Counted from the stretch's first letter, positions 45,990-58,243 are shown. The stretch: DNA of 64,000 nucleotides from Xenopus tropicalis (GCF_000004195.4 NC_030679.2:29625712-29689711), one strand, 5' to 3'. Notes: generated by a model not told the origin, from the letters alone. Numbers and translations: made by a program.

Positions 45990-48117
45990 GAATGATCTTT
46001 TTTTTTTATCCCATTTTCTGCTGCAGTTTGCCAGTAGATGGCCACAATTTCAATACTTCAAACTAAAGCATAGAATTTGTTTTTTTTTTTTTTTAAAGGG
46101 TTCAGAGGTCATCAAGATAGCTTAGATCTTTGTGTTTCAGGGGAAACTGCTTCCAGAGCAATGCACTTTCATGTGTACTTCATATGCAATAATCACTTTA
46201 GTAAGCAATTCAAATGCAATAGCGGGTGCTTTCCATAATTTGGATCTCTATACCTCCAGTCTAAACATTAAATAAACATGTCTTGTGTTATATTCATAAG
46301 GTGCAAGGGAGCCCAGCACCCAATACCTGCCTTGACAGGCTATAAATGCAGCAATATGCATGTTATGACTACAGCCTCAGGGCTCTGTACATTTCTACCT
46401 TCGCCATGCTCTATTTTTATAGTTAAAAACATTTATTTTGTTTTTACACAATTCACTTTGAGTCCCTTTTCTGCTGTGACTCTCTATTCTCATGGTACCT
46501 TCTCAAGGCTCTGTTATCCTACTGAATAGCATGTTGCAAGGCTTATTGTCAGCTATACTTTTTCTGAGGCAGCTGAGATGATAAAATAACCCTCTCTCAA
46601 TCCTTGGCTAACTTCAAAAACCCTTTGATAAATCTCTTCCAATCTTTACATTACATATTCCCTTCCAAAGGGTCATTATAAGCTTAGCCGGTACTCCTAG
46701 ATTTTTCATGGTCTGATAGCTTTTCTTTCTTTATGATGTCAACCTTATGGTCGCTCTCTATACCACCCAACTTTTTGTCTTCTATTGCTTAGGAATACTT
46801 TGTTTTTTTTGTACTTTCTTTATTCTACATTTCTTCTTCTCCATTTTTGTTCCATTCTCCTATTCTTCAATGATTACCAAACAAGTCCAGTTGCTTTAAA
46901 TTTATTTATACTAGATATACCATGACCTGGATGAATGAAAATCTTCATAGACATTCTCCTATTCTGTATATTCTCTCCTGTAGTGGCTCTAGATCTCCAT
47001 ATCAGCATTCACTTTGTGGCCTCATTTCTCTCTTCAACCTTCCTTCCTTCTGCTTTTCGTCAAATCAGATCTAAATGTTTGCCTGTTCTCTTACAAACAG
47101 AACTTTATACGCTGCTTTATGTATGAATTATGTATTAACTGAATGCTATTAAATTTAGGTCTCTACCCTATTCTGTCCAAGCTTTGGTCTTCATCATTTC
47201 CTCAAGGAACTGCTAATACCATGAAATCTAAAAGAATAAACATGTAAATTGCAAATGTGCTCCCAAGATCACTCTGATTAATTTTACATTAAACTGTATG
47301 GGTGGGTATACAGTATGTCCTATTTTAAGCTGTTCTCTCTCACAAGTAACACCTGTCTCTATGAGTTCCATGACACCTTGATAATCCTATCCCAGTAACC
47401 CCACAGCATTCACACCTGTGTGGGTTTAAATGTTACATTGCAGACTAAGTACAGGGCAGACGCAGTGCCATTTGGTGTTCAGAGAAAGAGAAACATGAAT
47501 TTCGTCTGTAAAAATAAGCCAAGAACAGTGTCACTGTAAATACAGCAGGCAGAATTGCCAGTGGAGGATCCATTAGCATCAGTAGGGTGTCTGACCCTTT
47601 AGAGTCAGCGTCAGCTATTGTGCATTGTTGATTTAAAGGGCATCTGAACCCTTTGTAAAGCTGTCCCACCGCACCCCATAACTCCCTTAATTACACGGTA
47701 ATTTAACACAGGGATGGAGGAAATATTTCTATGAATTACTTGCTAAGCCTCATTTACTACTTGGTCTTGGACTTCTGTATTGAGGCCTACCTCCGCCCCC
47801 TTGTTTCTAGCAGATCCACCTCCTGCCATGATGGTATCATGCTCCATTAGGTGACAGAGGCTTTTATCCTTATTAAAATGTTGGAGAATCCCAGTAGTTG
47901 TGGACCAGCAAAATTTATGTTTGAGCAACAGTTTATAGTTACGCTTTAAGAAGCCATCTCTTTGCTTGACGCACACTAGATCCTACCATGGAAAGTTGTT
48001 GTCTTGCAACATCTGACTAGACCAGCACTACTATATGTTTCCTGGCCTGCTAACATTGAAAATGTTATGGTTTTATATACATTTACTGTAAGTATAGCAC
48101 AATTATTCTGAAGTGTG
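45990..48117. other. Unassigned, pyrimidine-rich in places
   Basis: A TACAGGTAT-family scrap lies at about 46225-46278 (TCCATAATTTGGATCTC). 46600-47060 is pyrimidine-rich. TTTAAAGGGCATCTGAACCC at 47632 looks like a T2-type end without a partner. No gene supported. Confidence 0.4.
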
Positions 48118-48125
48118 GTCCCCTG

Positions 48126-48461
48126 TAGTGATGAGTGAATTTTTTCGGCAGGCATGGATTCGCAGCGAATGTCTGCATTTCGCCATTGGCAAATTGTTTT
48201 GCAAAACCTCAGTGAAAATTCGCAGCGCAGAATTTTTTGTTTGTTGCGTGTAAAATTGGGCATGGTCGTGTCAAAAAAGGCCGCGTTGCATCAAAAAAGG
48301 GTACGCCGTGTCAAAAAAGGGGTGGTAGCGTAAAAATAGCATGGTTGTGTCAAAATTGGGTGTGGGTGACAAAAATTTACACAGGCATAAAAAAAACTTT
48401 TTTATGCACCGTTTCGTGAATTTTAAGGCAAAGCAAAACGGGGCAGATTTGCTCATCACTA
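48126..48461. mobile_element. hAT-type MITE, TAGTGATG family, with perfect 8-bp duplication
   Basis: Starts TAGTGATGAGTGAATTT and ends TTTGCTCATCACTA. GTCCCCTG flanks both ends exactly (48118-48125 and 48462-48469), which identifies the family as hAT. The interior has a short repeat built on GTGTCAAAAA (48265-48370). Confidence 0.93.
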
Positions 48462-48592
48462 GTCCCCTGTACTGCCCCCCTCTTTTTTCCTCAACCACAG
48501 AAAATAAATCTCTTTGTTCATTGTACTGAACAGTTTTGCAGCATGGTTGGTGACTACTATTACTCTTGTTTTCCAACCCTATGGTCTCTGGT

Positions 48593-48918
48593 CATGATGA
48601 GCGAATCTGTCCCGTTTTGCTTCGTCATAAAATTTGCAAAATGGCTGAAAATTTATGAAACACATTTGTTGCGCAACTTTTATGTTGCCCGGGTCTTTTG
48701 TTTGCTTGCGGTTTTTTTTTTGTGACCGTGCCAAATTTTGATGTGTTTGCGCCCAATTTGTATGTGACTGCGCCCAATGTTGATGCGGCCGCACCCATTT
48801 TCACACAACCACAACTTTTTTGATGCGTGCCAAATTTTCTTGCAGCAAATCTTTACAGATGTTTCGCAAAACAATTCACCAATGGCCAAATGCAGAAATT
48901 CACTGTGAATCCATGCCT
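48593..48918. mobile_element. hAT-type MITE, TAGTGATG family, right end lost
   Basis: CATGATGAGCGAATCTGTCC starts it; the interior has TTTGATGTGTTTGCGCCC and AATGGCCAAATGCAG. It ends at GTGAATCCATGCCTCAT without the terminal CATCACTA. Confidence 0.75.
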
Positions 48919-50694
48919 CATACCTACAAATTTACACAGCAGATAACAGATAAGCTCAGTAGAATACAATGGTATTGTTCTAGCACAGGGAGAAACTGGA
49001 GTTTCTCAGCTCTATAGATTGAAAACCTTTCTCATATTAAATAGAAAAACAAAATACCCCAATCATGGGGATAAACATTGCCTTAAATAAACTATAAATA
49101 TACCCAGTAACGAAGATGGCACATTTTAAAAGACACAGAAAAAAAGAGTCCCTGTCCTGAAGCACTTACACTCTGGGCAGGTCAAGAGGATTAACAATCT
49201 GCCCAAGGCTCTGCAATCTTTAACCCTGAACAAATCATTTGCTTTTCTGATCTCTCAGTATAATAAGTGTGCTTATTATGGCTGTACTTATTGTTGAAAA
49301 AGGATTGAATGCTCTTTTAGTCCTACAAATGCCATAGAAGAAAAGTGCTATATAAATATTTCCCTTTATATGAATGGGTGACATTGCTATCATTGTAAGG
49401 CCTGCCCTTGATTGGCTGATGGCTTGATTAATTAACATTATCTAAACACAAGGATATAGTACACTGTTTATATAAAGTACTTATGTATTGCATTACTGCT
49501 TGATGCATTTTCTTTGCTGTTTGTAACAATGTGCTCATGTAAGATTTTGTGTAGAAAAAAAATAATTTTTACTTATATTTTACATTTTATATAGTAATCT
49601 ACAAAACCTTTCATGACGTGACTACTTTCAATAGGTTTCAGTGTGTTTCGTTTTTTTTTTTCTATTGGGCAGTTGGGCATTATAAACCATGTTATGTGTT
49701 ATGTTATGTGGTTTATGAAAAATAAAAAACAAAGAATTATGATTTCTAACCAATTTATGGTTCATTAGCAACTGTGGAAGTTAAGATAAGCTGCAGCTCT
49801 TCTTTACTTCCTGTAGTTCCAGTAAGCCACGGATAGCAGCCCAGCTTGGAGGAGGGGCAGCATGACCCAGGCTCAGCCCATGCCGGAGCCCAATAGGTGG
49901 GTTTAATTGAATGGGAAGGGTGATACTGGGGGGAGGAGTAGGTGGCCATATTAGCTTGAGGAGAGGTTAGCTTGCCACCATTTTATGGTAGCAAGTAAGA
50001 AAGCAAAGTTCCCCACCCGCCCTCCCTAGATGGGGGTGGTATACAAGATTGTATTGGTTGTTTTTCTTAGTTGCCACAAATGGGGCCAATGAGGGCCGGG
50101 GTACACAAGTTTCTAGTTAGTTAGTGGGAATAAATTTAAAAAAAAAAAATTTATGGAAGGCCAGACTTTGAAGGATATTTGTCACAGCGAATGGCAGGCC
50201 CTTGTCAGTCTGCCGGGAAAATATTTGGGCTGGTAAGAGAGGTTTATCTTGGTGGGATGGTTTAACCCCTAAGGTGGGTGGCCATTATTGCGGAGGCATT
50301 ACAGGGGAAGATATTAAAAGGTGATGGCGGGGGGCTCCAGGTAAGGCAGAGTCTCTTTTGTAAGTGCGGTTTGGCGGCCTATCCTCTGGGCTAGGATGCT
50401 TTACGGCCGGAGGATAGTGCTTCAGGTAAGGAAGGGCAGACTGACAGGGGTTCAAGTGATATTGTTATAAGTTATATGTTTTATATGTTTATACAATATT
50501 TACAAGGTTTAACATGTTTGATATTAAAATGATGTAATGTGAATATGGACATTGTGGCCATTATCATTCCAAAGATGATAGTGTCACGCATTTTATTGGG
50601 TAGAGAGCCTAGCGTGAGGATGCATTGGATGATGCCTGGGTCAAGTTGTTTGGACTGTTTAGCAGAATGTATAGAACAACAGATGGAGGCCATA
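48919..50694. other. Unassigned DNA with G-rich segment
   Basis: 49148-49215 resembles the CTTACAATCTA-type repeat. 49790-50460 is G-rich (GGGTGATACTGGGGGGAGG, GGCGGCCTATCCTCTGGG) and may be a retroelement remnant. No frame with recognisable domains was found. Confidence 0.35.
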
Positions 50695-50949
50695 CGGAGT
50701 AGGATTGGGCCACCGGGCTGGACTGGCCCCGATTGCCCAGACCCAACCCTTGCCAGCACTCCCCTGTCCAACGGTTAAACTTACACGTGCTCAGGGGAGG
50801 TCACTGGGAGGGGGCCCCTGTGGGGGGGCTAGGGAGGCTCAGCGGAGGGTCAGGGGGTGGAGTGTGGGATGCGGCCGGCAGGGGCACCTGCAGGGCCTCT
50901 GGGGTGGCAGTCCCGGTGGGCCCTGCACCCCCCCCCTAGTCTGACCCTG
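50695..50949. mobile_element. GC-rich hAT-type MITE (255 bp)
   Basis: The left end CGGAGTAGGATTGGGCCAC and right end CTAGTCTGACCCTG resemble the ends of 62039-62319. AGGCCATA occurs exactly on both sides (50687-50694 and 50950-50957), a perfect 8-bp duplication. The body is GC-rich and gives chance open frames on the plus strand. Confidence 0.82.
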
Positions 50950-51063
50950 AGGCCATACCTACGTATGGCCATTTGCACGGCATTCATATTTGGGGAATAT
51001 CAGCCAATGTATGGCTCCGTTTAAAAGGACTTTATCATCTAAAAACAATATTGTGAATATAAA

Positions 51064-51468
51064 CAGGAAGATTTATCAAAATGTGAGTTTAGAGCTTAAT
51101 ACATAAAAACTCACCCATGTTCTATTCATTCCTATGGGATATTTAGAAGCATATTTATCAAATGGAGAGCTCTAACTTTCACCCATTGATAAATATGCTT
51201 CCAAAAATCCCAAGGAAACATGGGCGAGTTTTTATGTATTAGTAATGATGAGAAAATCTGTCCCATTTTGCTTAGTCGAAAAAACTTCTGGAAAAAAACA
51301 ACTTTTTTGGTATGACCGCAAATTTTCTGCGGCAAAATTTTGCTTGCATTTCACAGAAAAAAATTGCAGATGGCGAAATACAGAATTTCGCTGTGAATCC
51401 TGGCGAATAGATCCGCTCATCACTAGTATTAAGCTCTAAACTCACATTCTGATAAACCCGTCCCTTAA
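51064..51468. mobile_element. Palindromic MITE split by a hAT insertion
   Basis: ATTTATCAAAATGTGAGTTT and AGAGCTTAATACATAAAAAC on the left are mirrored by TTAAGCTCTAAACTCACATT on the right, and the left half is itself folded. The TAGTGATG-family element at 51243-51425 sits at the join, so the host MITE is older. Confidence 0.65.
51243..51425. mobile_element. hAT-type MITE, TAGTGATG family, nested
   Basis: Starts TAATGATGAGAAAATCTGTC and ends CCGCTCATCACTA. Flanks GTATTAG (51236-51242) and GTATTAAG (51426-51433) differ by one lost A, consistent with an 8-bp duplication. Confidence 0.75.
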
Positions 51469-52170
51469 TTGCTAAATGGAATAGTGACAGGAAACCAGAA
51501 TTTCTGCAATGTTATCCCCAGGCTCTGTTATATTATAGAAAATGAGGTCTTGTTGCTGCCCCCTCGTTGCTATGAGTTCATGCAGCATCCAGTATTCCTT
51601 AAACCTAGGCTTTTTATTTGCCATTTGAAAAAAAAAAAAATGTTTAGTTTGTATATTAAACAGTCACAGTAAGTAAAACTGGCATAACTCTGTGGCCTCT
51701 TTGCAAAACTGCAGCTTCAATAACAATGTGGTTGTTTTCCCCGTATGTTAATTAAGGTTCTTGTAGAAAATTTGCTCAGTAACAGCAAAATCCTAAGAAA
51801 AATGCGGCTAGCCTCCAGGTAGCAAGAATTTAACGTTGCCTCAAAGGTTTAGAATATTGTTTCCTCGTCTTCTGTATGTGCCACTTTTCTAGGGACAAAG
51901 AATTCCTCAGATTCTCTGTATCTGTTTTCATATATTTTTCAGAGACTAGTTTAAGGCAATGATATACCTTAGCTGTAATACCCTTTATAAAGGTCCCCAT
52001 GTCTATCTCTAATATGACACACACGTATGCACAGAATGCAGCTGGCTGACAATAACTTGAAGAACAGTAGAATGATCTAAAGACGTTATCTGCTGCGGCA
52101 TATGTATTGGGTTCTGCCGATGCAGCAATAGTGGGTGCACCTCCAGCTCATCACCTCGTTGTCAAACTTC
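51469..52170. other. Unassigned DNA
   Basis: No gene or repeat recognised. Confidence 0.4.
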
Positions 52171-52189
52171 AAAGCATGATTTTTCACAA

Positions 52190-52685
52190 AACACCAAAAA
52201 TAATTATTCATGCGAGGGGACATGATTACTCTGTACAAGTACATTAGAGGGGATTATAGGCAGTTGGGGGATGTTCTTTTTTTCCCATAAAAACAATCAA
52301 CGCACCAGAGGCCCCCCCTTTAGATTAGAGGAACGGAGCTTCCATTTGAAGCAGCGTAGGTGGTTTTCACGATGAGGGCAGTGAGGTTGGGGAATGCCCT
52401 TCCTAGTGATGTGGTAATGGCAGATTCTATTAATGCCTATAAGAGGGGCCTGGATGAGTTCTTGAACAAGCATAGTATCTAAGTCTATTGTGATACTAAA
52501 ATCTACAGTTAGTATTGATGTTGGTATATATATTTTATGTATGTGAGTGTATAGATAGGTCAGTATAGGTTTGTGTGTATACTGTAGATACGACAGTTCA
52601 AGATTGAGTGTGCTGGGGTTCACAGGAAGGGTTGAACTTGATGGACTCTGGTCCTTTTTCAACCCAGCTTAACTACATATTCATG
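52190..52685 (+). pseudogene. CR1/L2-like LINE 3' end
   Basis: The translation gives RGDMITLYKYIRGDYRQLGD, then after frame changes AVRLGNALPSDVVMADSIN and AYKRGLDEFLNKHSI, the terminal part of a CR1/L2-type ORF2. A 3' region follows with GGGTTGAACTTGATGGACTC, a sequence I recognise as the common 3' tail of a frog LINE. Stops and frameshifts make it non-functional. It continues, in domain order, from the kind of fragment seen at 43170-43390, but they are separate copies. Confidence 0.8.
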
Positions 52686-53755
52686 AATAAGAGATGCTTC
52701 TTTCTTCAAAGACCATTCCCATTCTTCTGTATTAACAACACAACATATTACATCCCACAATACATCAATCTTCTTCACTCACCAACATTAATTAGTTTGA
52801 TAGTGCTTCCTCTGTCCTCTGGGAGAGAGCTCTTGGAATTAGTCTATTTATGTCTAAGATCTGATGTCTTGTTTTCTTACATCTTCAACAAGGATTCTTC
52901 TATTTTTTTTTAAATCAGTTTCTGCACAGGAACCAGGGTAAAAAAGAAACTGAAGGTTATTAGTGTTGTGGTTTTCTTGGTATGCAAACACATATTGTTA
53001 TAAACACAAACACCAGGGCAGCACTCCTTCTTATCTTTTGTATACAATTTTTTATCAATCGCATAAACCTTCTTATAGTGGAGATATTAGCAATCTGGTA
53101 TTCTCTGCTTTTGTCTCGTACACTCATTATTTTCTTGAATGTGCTTTATTCTGATAACATTTCTTGAATATAATATGTTCTCCACAACTCACTGACCTGG
53201 CTGACATGCTACTGAAAAAGATGGAGGGCGGACATGATTTTAAATGCTATTCAGATCCAGTTTTCCAGATATACAGAAAAACTATTGTATTATTTTATTG
53301 TTGAAACTCCTACATTTTATGTGGCACAGTAAATATTTCTATTCTGACTCATAAGTGGAAAATGTCAAAATAGTCTTTATTATGAAATTCTTAGGCTTTG
53401 CATTTATTAGTGTTAAATAAAATGCAAATAATGTTAATTAATATAAGAAGTGCATGTTGAGTATCGTTGTACAAAAATAGCAGGGCACATTTGCTAAAAT
53501 TCATTTTTTTCTGACTTAATAAACTCAACATGGTATCAATTTGAATTAAACTTAATCGTTGCTGTATTTATAAAATGTCACTATAGTGCTTGAATCGTTC
53601 GTATGAAAATTTTGAGTTTACATTCGAAAATTCCCAATTTTTCGAGTTGAAAGTATTGTTAAAACTTGACAAAATTCAAATTGAAACGGACGTTGAATCC
53701 TCTTTATTTTTTCCAAATAGGAATTGCTCCAGCCATTTTGGAAAACAAGAATGTG
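52686..53755. other. AT-rich DNA, no gene recognised
   Basis: The last 250 bp (GAGTTTACATTCGAAAATTC, TTTCGAGTTGAAAG) resemble the arms of AT-rich MITEs and lead into the 45-bp array. Confidence 0.4.
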
Positions 53756-53758
53756 TTT

Positions 53759-54298
53759 AAGTTTCCCTTGAAACTGGGTGAAACTGAAAACTTTGATGGG
53801 ATTAACTTTCCCTTGAAAATGTGTGAAATAGAAAACAATGAGGCGATTAAGTTTCAAGTGAAGATGGGTGAAACTGAAAACAATGAGTGGATTAAGGTCC
53901 CCTTGAAGCTGGGTGAAACTGAAAACAATGAGGGAATTAAGTTCCCCTTGAAACTAGGTGAAACTGAAAACAATGAGGGGATTAAGTTCCCCTTGAAACT
54001 GGGTGAAACTGAAAACAATGAGTGGATTTAGTTCCCCTTGAAACTGGGTGAAACTGAAAACAATGAGTGGATTAAGTTCCCCTTGAAGCTAGGTGAAACT
54101 GAAAACAATGAGTGGATTATGTTCCCTTTGAAGCTGGGTGAAACTGAAAACAATGAGTGGATTAAGTTCCCCTTGAAACTATGTGAAACTGAAAACAATG
54201 AGGTGATTAAATTCCACTTGAAGCTGATTGAAACTAAAAACAGTGAGGGGATTAACTTGTCCTTGAAAAGGTGTCAAGGACAGGCTGTCACTGACTAT
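53759..54298 (+). repeat. 45-bp minisatellite, 12 units, open frame of 15-residue repeats
   Basis: Units start at 53759 and every 45 bp to 54254. Each translates as KFPLKLGETENNEWI with substitutions. The frame is open from 53666 to one in-frame TAG at 54029-54031 and again to 54319. No ATG-driven gene context or signal is seen. Decay is graded: central units are most alike and edge units more diverged. It is more likely a noncoding minisatellite whose unit happens to lack stops than a coding exon. Confidence 0.93.
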
Positions 54299-54379
54299 TC
54301 TGTCCCTCTACTTTTCTAAGCCTCCATAGGGCTCAGTGGTACTTGACAGATCAAACCTGTTGAATTTCTTTTTTTTTTT
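54299..54379 (+). other. Motif related to the 52-bp unit, beside the 45-bp array
   Basis: CCTCCATAGGGCTCAGTGG, then TACTTGACAGATCAAACCTG, aligns with the 52-bp unit (CCCATAGGGCTCAATGGCAC, then TCTGCAGCTCCAACCTGG) at about three quarters identity. A single non-repeated copy of that motif thus sits right after a different array. Confidence 0.55.
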
Positions 54380-55577
54380 TTACCCCCGTTAATTAACTAT
54401 GCAAAGGCATATATAATAGACCAAATCGAAGCATATTGGCAAAACGATAACCAGAAACTCTGGATAGAAATTGAAAATTTCTCCAGCACCTATATTAAAA
54501 CAAACTCATGGCTCTGGGCAATAGCCCTTAACCCTAAATTGGGTGGCCCTCCCTTAGATACCTCACAACATACTTTGAGAGTATGATTTGTTCTAGCTAA
54601 TAAATGCAAATGTAATTTTATTCACTGTCCAGTTCAAGCCTTAGAACCTATAATACCTCAAATGGGTCTAGGAGACCTATACCAGAATGGACATGTTCTG
54701 TTATTCAACCAAATCATATAATAATCCAATAGACTCTCACCAACCCAATCCACTTCTACAATTTTTTAAGGGAATATCCAAAAAGGCAAAAGTCATATCT
54801 ATTGCTTATGATATTTTGAATGATAATAAAACCTTTAAATGGCATAATGGGAGATGGATTTTCATTGTACTTTCACAGAGGAGCAATGGTTGGAAGCCCT
54901 CCAAAGGCCTAGCAAATCAACCAGCTGCATTAATCATGTAGAAACATCAAGGCAGATTCTATTAAGATGGTACAGTTTTCCAACTTATTTCCACATTCTC
55001 TAAAGTACAAATCTATCCATCCCCAACATTAGCTTTATTAAATATTGGAATGAATACCAAACCCAGACCATCCAGAAAGGTAGTGTTGCATATCCTATCA
55101 GGAGCAAGATCCCTTATAGCCTCCATCTGGAAATCCAATAACACTCTCACAATTTACACTCTAATCAGCCGCATTAACAACTAAGTTTCGAATGAACAGA
55201 TGTTCAACCAATACAATGCAAAATTCATCAGGTTTCAAAAGGACTGGAACTCTTGGCTTGTATTTCTTCATAATATGGAACTCAACAATAATATACTTAG
55301 AATCTAGTTTCTTTTATAACCTGGACACCCGAATGAGTATGTATCAATGTATATTCTATTTACCACCAACAACCACCACTTGTAACACCTCTAAATGCAA
55401 GACCTTGATTGATAACATGCATGTTTCTTCTCTTCCCTTTCTTTCTTTTATTTCTCTATATTATACTGACTGTTCCTTGTTGAAGATGTTGACTATGGAA
55501 CAATAGTTGTTGGAACCAGTGTTATTTTTTTGTGTTGTTAAATACAAATAAAAACCATTGAACATAAAAAAAAAGAA
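54380..55577 (+). pseudogene. LINE-1/Tx1-like ORF2 relic with 3' tail
   Basis: The translation in shifting frames gives QNDNQKLWIEIENFSSTYIK, NSWLWAIALNPKLGGPPLD and later RWYSFPTYFH, characteristic of the end of a LINE-1/Tx1 ORF2. Multiple stops and frameshifts are present. The 3' part ends CAAATAAAAACCATTGAAC then an A run (to 55575), as in retroposed LINEs. The 5' limit is approximate. Confidence 0.7.
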
Positions 55578-57228
55578 TCTTCCCTGTTCTGTGTATACCA
55601 GTGTACACTAGTTCCCTATTATTTGTTAGTATGATTGAAGTTCAAGTAATCTGTATAGCAATCCCGCTATGTTACATAAGAGAAAGGTCATAAATGTAGT
55701 ACAGGTAGTCATTTTTCACAATGAAACACCCTTTTGAGTATGTAAGGGTTATGGCAAACTGAAGGAATTTGCTGCCTATGCAATTTCTAGGACAGAAAAA
55801 TAATCATTATTGCTTTTCCATAGACTTTTATGGTAAAAGCAAAGCATAGTACCGACGGGTAGGTCAGTTACTCCCCATGTGACCTTGGAAGTTTATAAAG
55901 AGACACATTTGAACATTTGCCACCTCTCTGCTGAATTATAAATCAAGCAGTAAAAGACTTAAATATGGCCCCGTGTGGCATAGCCCTATATTTATGCTCT
56001 ATTAAAAAGCTAAGGTAAGAGTGAAAGAGTTTTATGCAAGGTGTATGTCCCCTTTAACAGCATCCTAAGGAGAATAATATGAAAGATAAGCTCTGTTTAT
56101 ACACGGGGAGCTGTTTTTTATAGTATGAGTAATGCACAATTATGTATATGTCAATTAAATTTAGATGATGAACAATTTTATATATTGCAGTTACCCAGAA
56201 GCAACTGGACCCACCAGCAATATTATAGTCATGTTAGAACGGATTGGGACTCATTACTCTCTGTTCTATTATTTCCCTCTGTTTATTTACATCTGTGTTT
56301 ATCTTAATTCTCTTTCTACTCTTGTCACTCTAACCATCAGAGAGCACGATTTTATCTCCAGATCCCATCTCATTGTAGAAGTTGATGATGTGTGGGATGC
56401 TTTCATGCTTATTCCCCCACAAGTCTAATGGTGCTCAGTAGAACAAAGAGCAGTTGGTATAGCAAACAATCAAACTACTAACTTACTAAGCCATTCTGAT
56501 GCATGCTGTGAGGCACAAGTCATAAAATCTGGTCTGCCTGTTCCACATATACATGTGTGCTGTATATTCCTTCCTGTTTGGTCTCTCAGACAAATAGTAT
56601 TTTTAACGAGTTGATTTCAAGAGACAGAACTTTAAGGAACGGAAGCTTGGGGATTAACAGGATATTGCTGATATAGTACATGATACTAAAGCATCAGCTT
56701 TACTGGGAAATAGTATTCCCTGTGCATGGCAAAGTATGGTAAAAGGTATTTGATGCTTAGAAAAATGCTCATAAATGTAAAGTCAGACTGTAAGGCAAAC
56801 AGATATACTATAAAGAGATATAAAATAAAATGATTGCATCAACAAATTTACTCTATTAGCTTGATAGACATATGAGATCATGCAACTTTAACATAGTAAT
56901 TTAGGATGAAAAATATACATTTTCTTCAAGTTCAACCTTAGCAGACCAGACCAAAGCTGAATCAGATTTGTATTAACTGCTTAATTCAGTAACTAAAAAA
57001 AAACATCCAACCTCTTCTTGAAGCTATTTCAGTACAATCACCACTGCAAGTGAATTCCTCAATTTCAGAACTCTCACTGTAAAAAACCCTTTTCAAACGG
57101 GTGCCCTCATGTCTGCTGGAAGGACTTGCTGGTAAATTAGCAGTAGAGAGTTTATTATTTAGTTCCCTTATATATTTATACATAGTTATCTCCCGTTGTG
57201 CCTTTTCTCTAGTGTAAACATTCCTAAT
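55578..57228. other. Unassigned DNA
   Basis: AAAGAGATATAAAATAAAA at 56814 also occurs in the A-rich tail at 6243-6261. Open frames of 60-87 codons near 56125-56428 show no family features. Confidence 0.4.
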
Positions 57229-57236
57229 TTGGCCAG

Positions 57237-57485
57237 TAGTGATAATTTGGCAGGCATGGATTCGGAGCAAATTTCCGTGTTTCGCAAGTGGCAGATTTTT
57301 TTGCGAAACGGGCAACAAAATTCACAGCTGAAAAATTTGCCGCATCTAAAAAAATTTACCGTTTGTATTTTTTTTTGACGCATGTGACATTTTCGCCATT
57401 TCACAAATTTTCCACTGTTTCGCAAATCTTGCAAAAGATTCGTGAAATAAAACTAAGCAAAATGGGACAGATTTGCTCATCACTT
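57237..57485. mobile_element. hAT-type MITE, TAGTGATG family
   Basis: Starts TAGTGATAATTTGGCAGGC and ends ATTTGCTCATCACTT. Flanks TTGGCCAG (57229-57236) and TTGCCCAG (57486-57493) agree at 7 of 8. Confidence 0.85.
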
Positions 57486-57742
57486 TTGCCCAGCCTTTCT
57501 TTATAAGGGACACTTTAAGGGTCCCTTTTACTAGTTGCCCTTTTTTGGACTTTCTAACATCCAGTTTGAGAACTGGAGGCAGGGCATATTTTGGGGCCTT
57601 ACATCTGCCACTTAGCCGCCCAGATTGCCAGTTTGTCAACATCCTGCTGCAACGATGCCACATCCTGGATGGAATTAATTGGACTGCAGAGTTTTGTGTC
57701 ATCTTCAAACACAGATGCATTGCTTATCATGCCCAATTCCTA

Positions 57743-58243
57743 GGGGCTGATTTACTTACCCACGAACGGGTCGAATGGAGTCCGATTGCGTTTTTTTCGT
57801 AATGATCGGTACTTTGCGATTTTTTCGTATGTTTTGCGATTTTTTCGGATTCTTTACGAATTTTTCGGATCCAATACGATTTTTGCGTAAAAACGCGAGT
57901 TTTCCTATCCATTACGAAAGTTGCGTAAAAAGTTGCGCAATTTGCGTAGCGTTAAAACTTACGCGAAAAGTTGCGCATTTTTCGTAGCGTTAAGTTTTAA
58001 CGCTACGAAAAATGCGCAACTTTTCGCGTAAGTTTTAACGCTACGCAAAATGCGCAACTTTTTACGCAACTTTCGTAATGGATACGAAAAACTCGCGTTT
58101 TTACGCAAAAATCGTATTGGATCCGAAAAATTCGTACAGAATCCGAAAAAATCGCAAAACATACGAAAAAGTCGCAAAATATTCGTTTTCAAGTCGGAAC
58201 TTTTCCAATTCGGGTCGGATTCGTGGGTTAGTAAATCAGCCCC
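57743..58243. mobile_element. 501-bp near-perfect palindromic MITE
   Basis: GGGGCTGATTTACTTACCC at the left mirrors GGGTTAGTAAATCAGCCCC at the right. The two arms are nearly complementary along their whole length and meet at about 57995 (CGTAGCGTTAA on one side, TTAACGCTACG on the other, 3-nt loop). CTA flanks both ends (57740-57742 and 58244-58246), possibly a 3-bp target duplication. Rich in CGCGA, GCGTAA and TTCGTA words. Mirrored short frames on both strands are artefacts of the palindrome. Confidence 0.92.

Noticed and set aside
50539..50944. Frames of 68-96 codons near 50.5-50.9 kb
   Set aside because: Most lie in a GC-rich hAT MITE with perfect target duplication and are compositional.
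57775..58192. Mirrored frames on both strands
   Set aside because: Each is the reflection of the other in the palindromic MITE.
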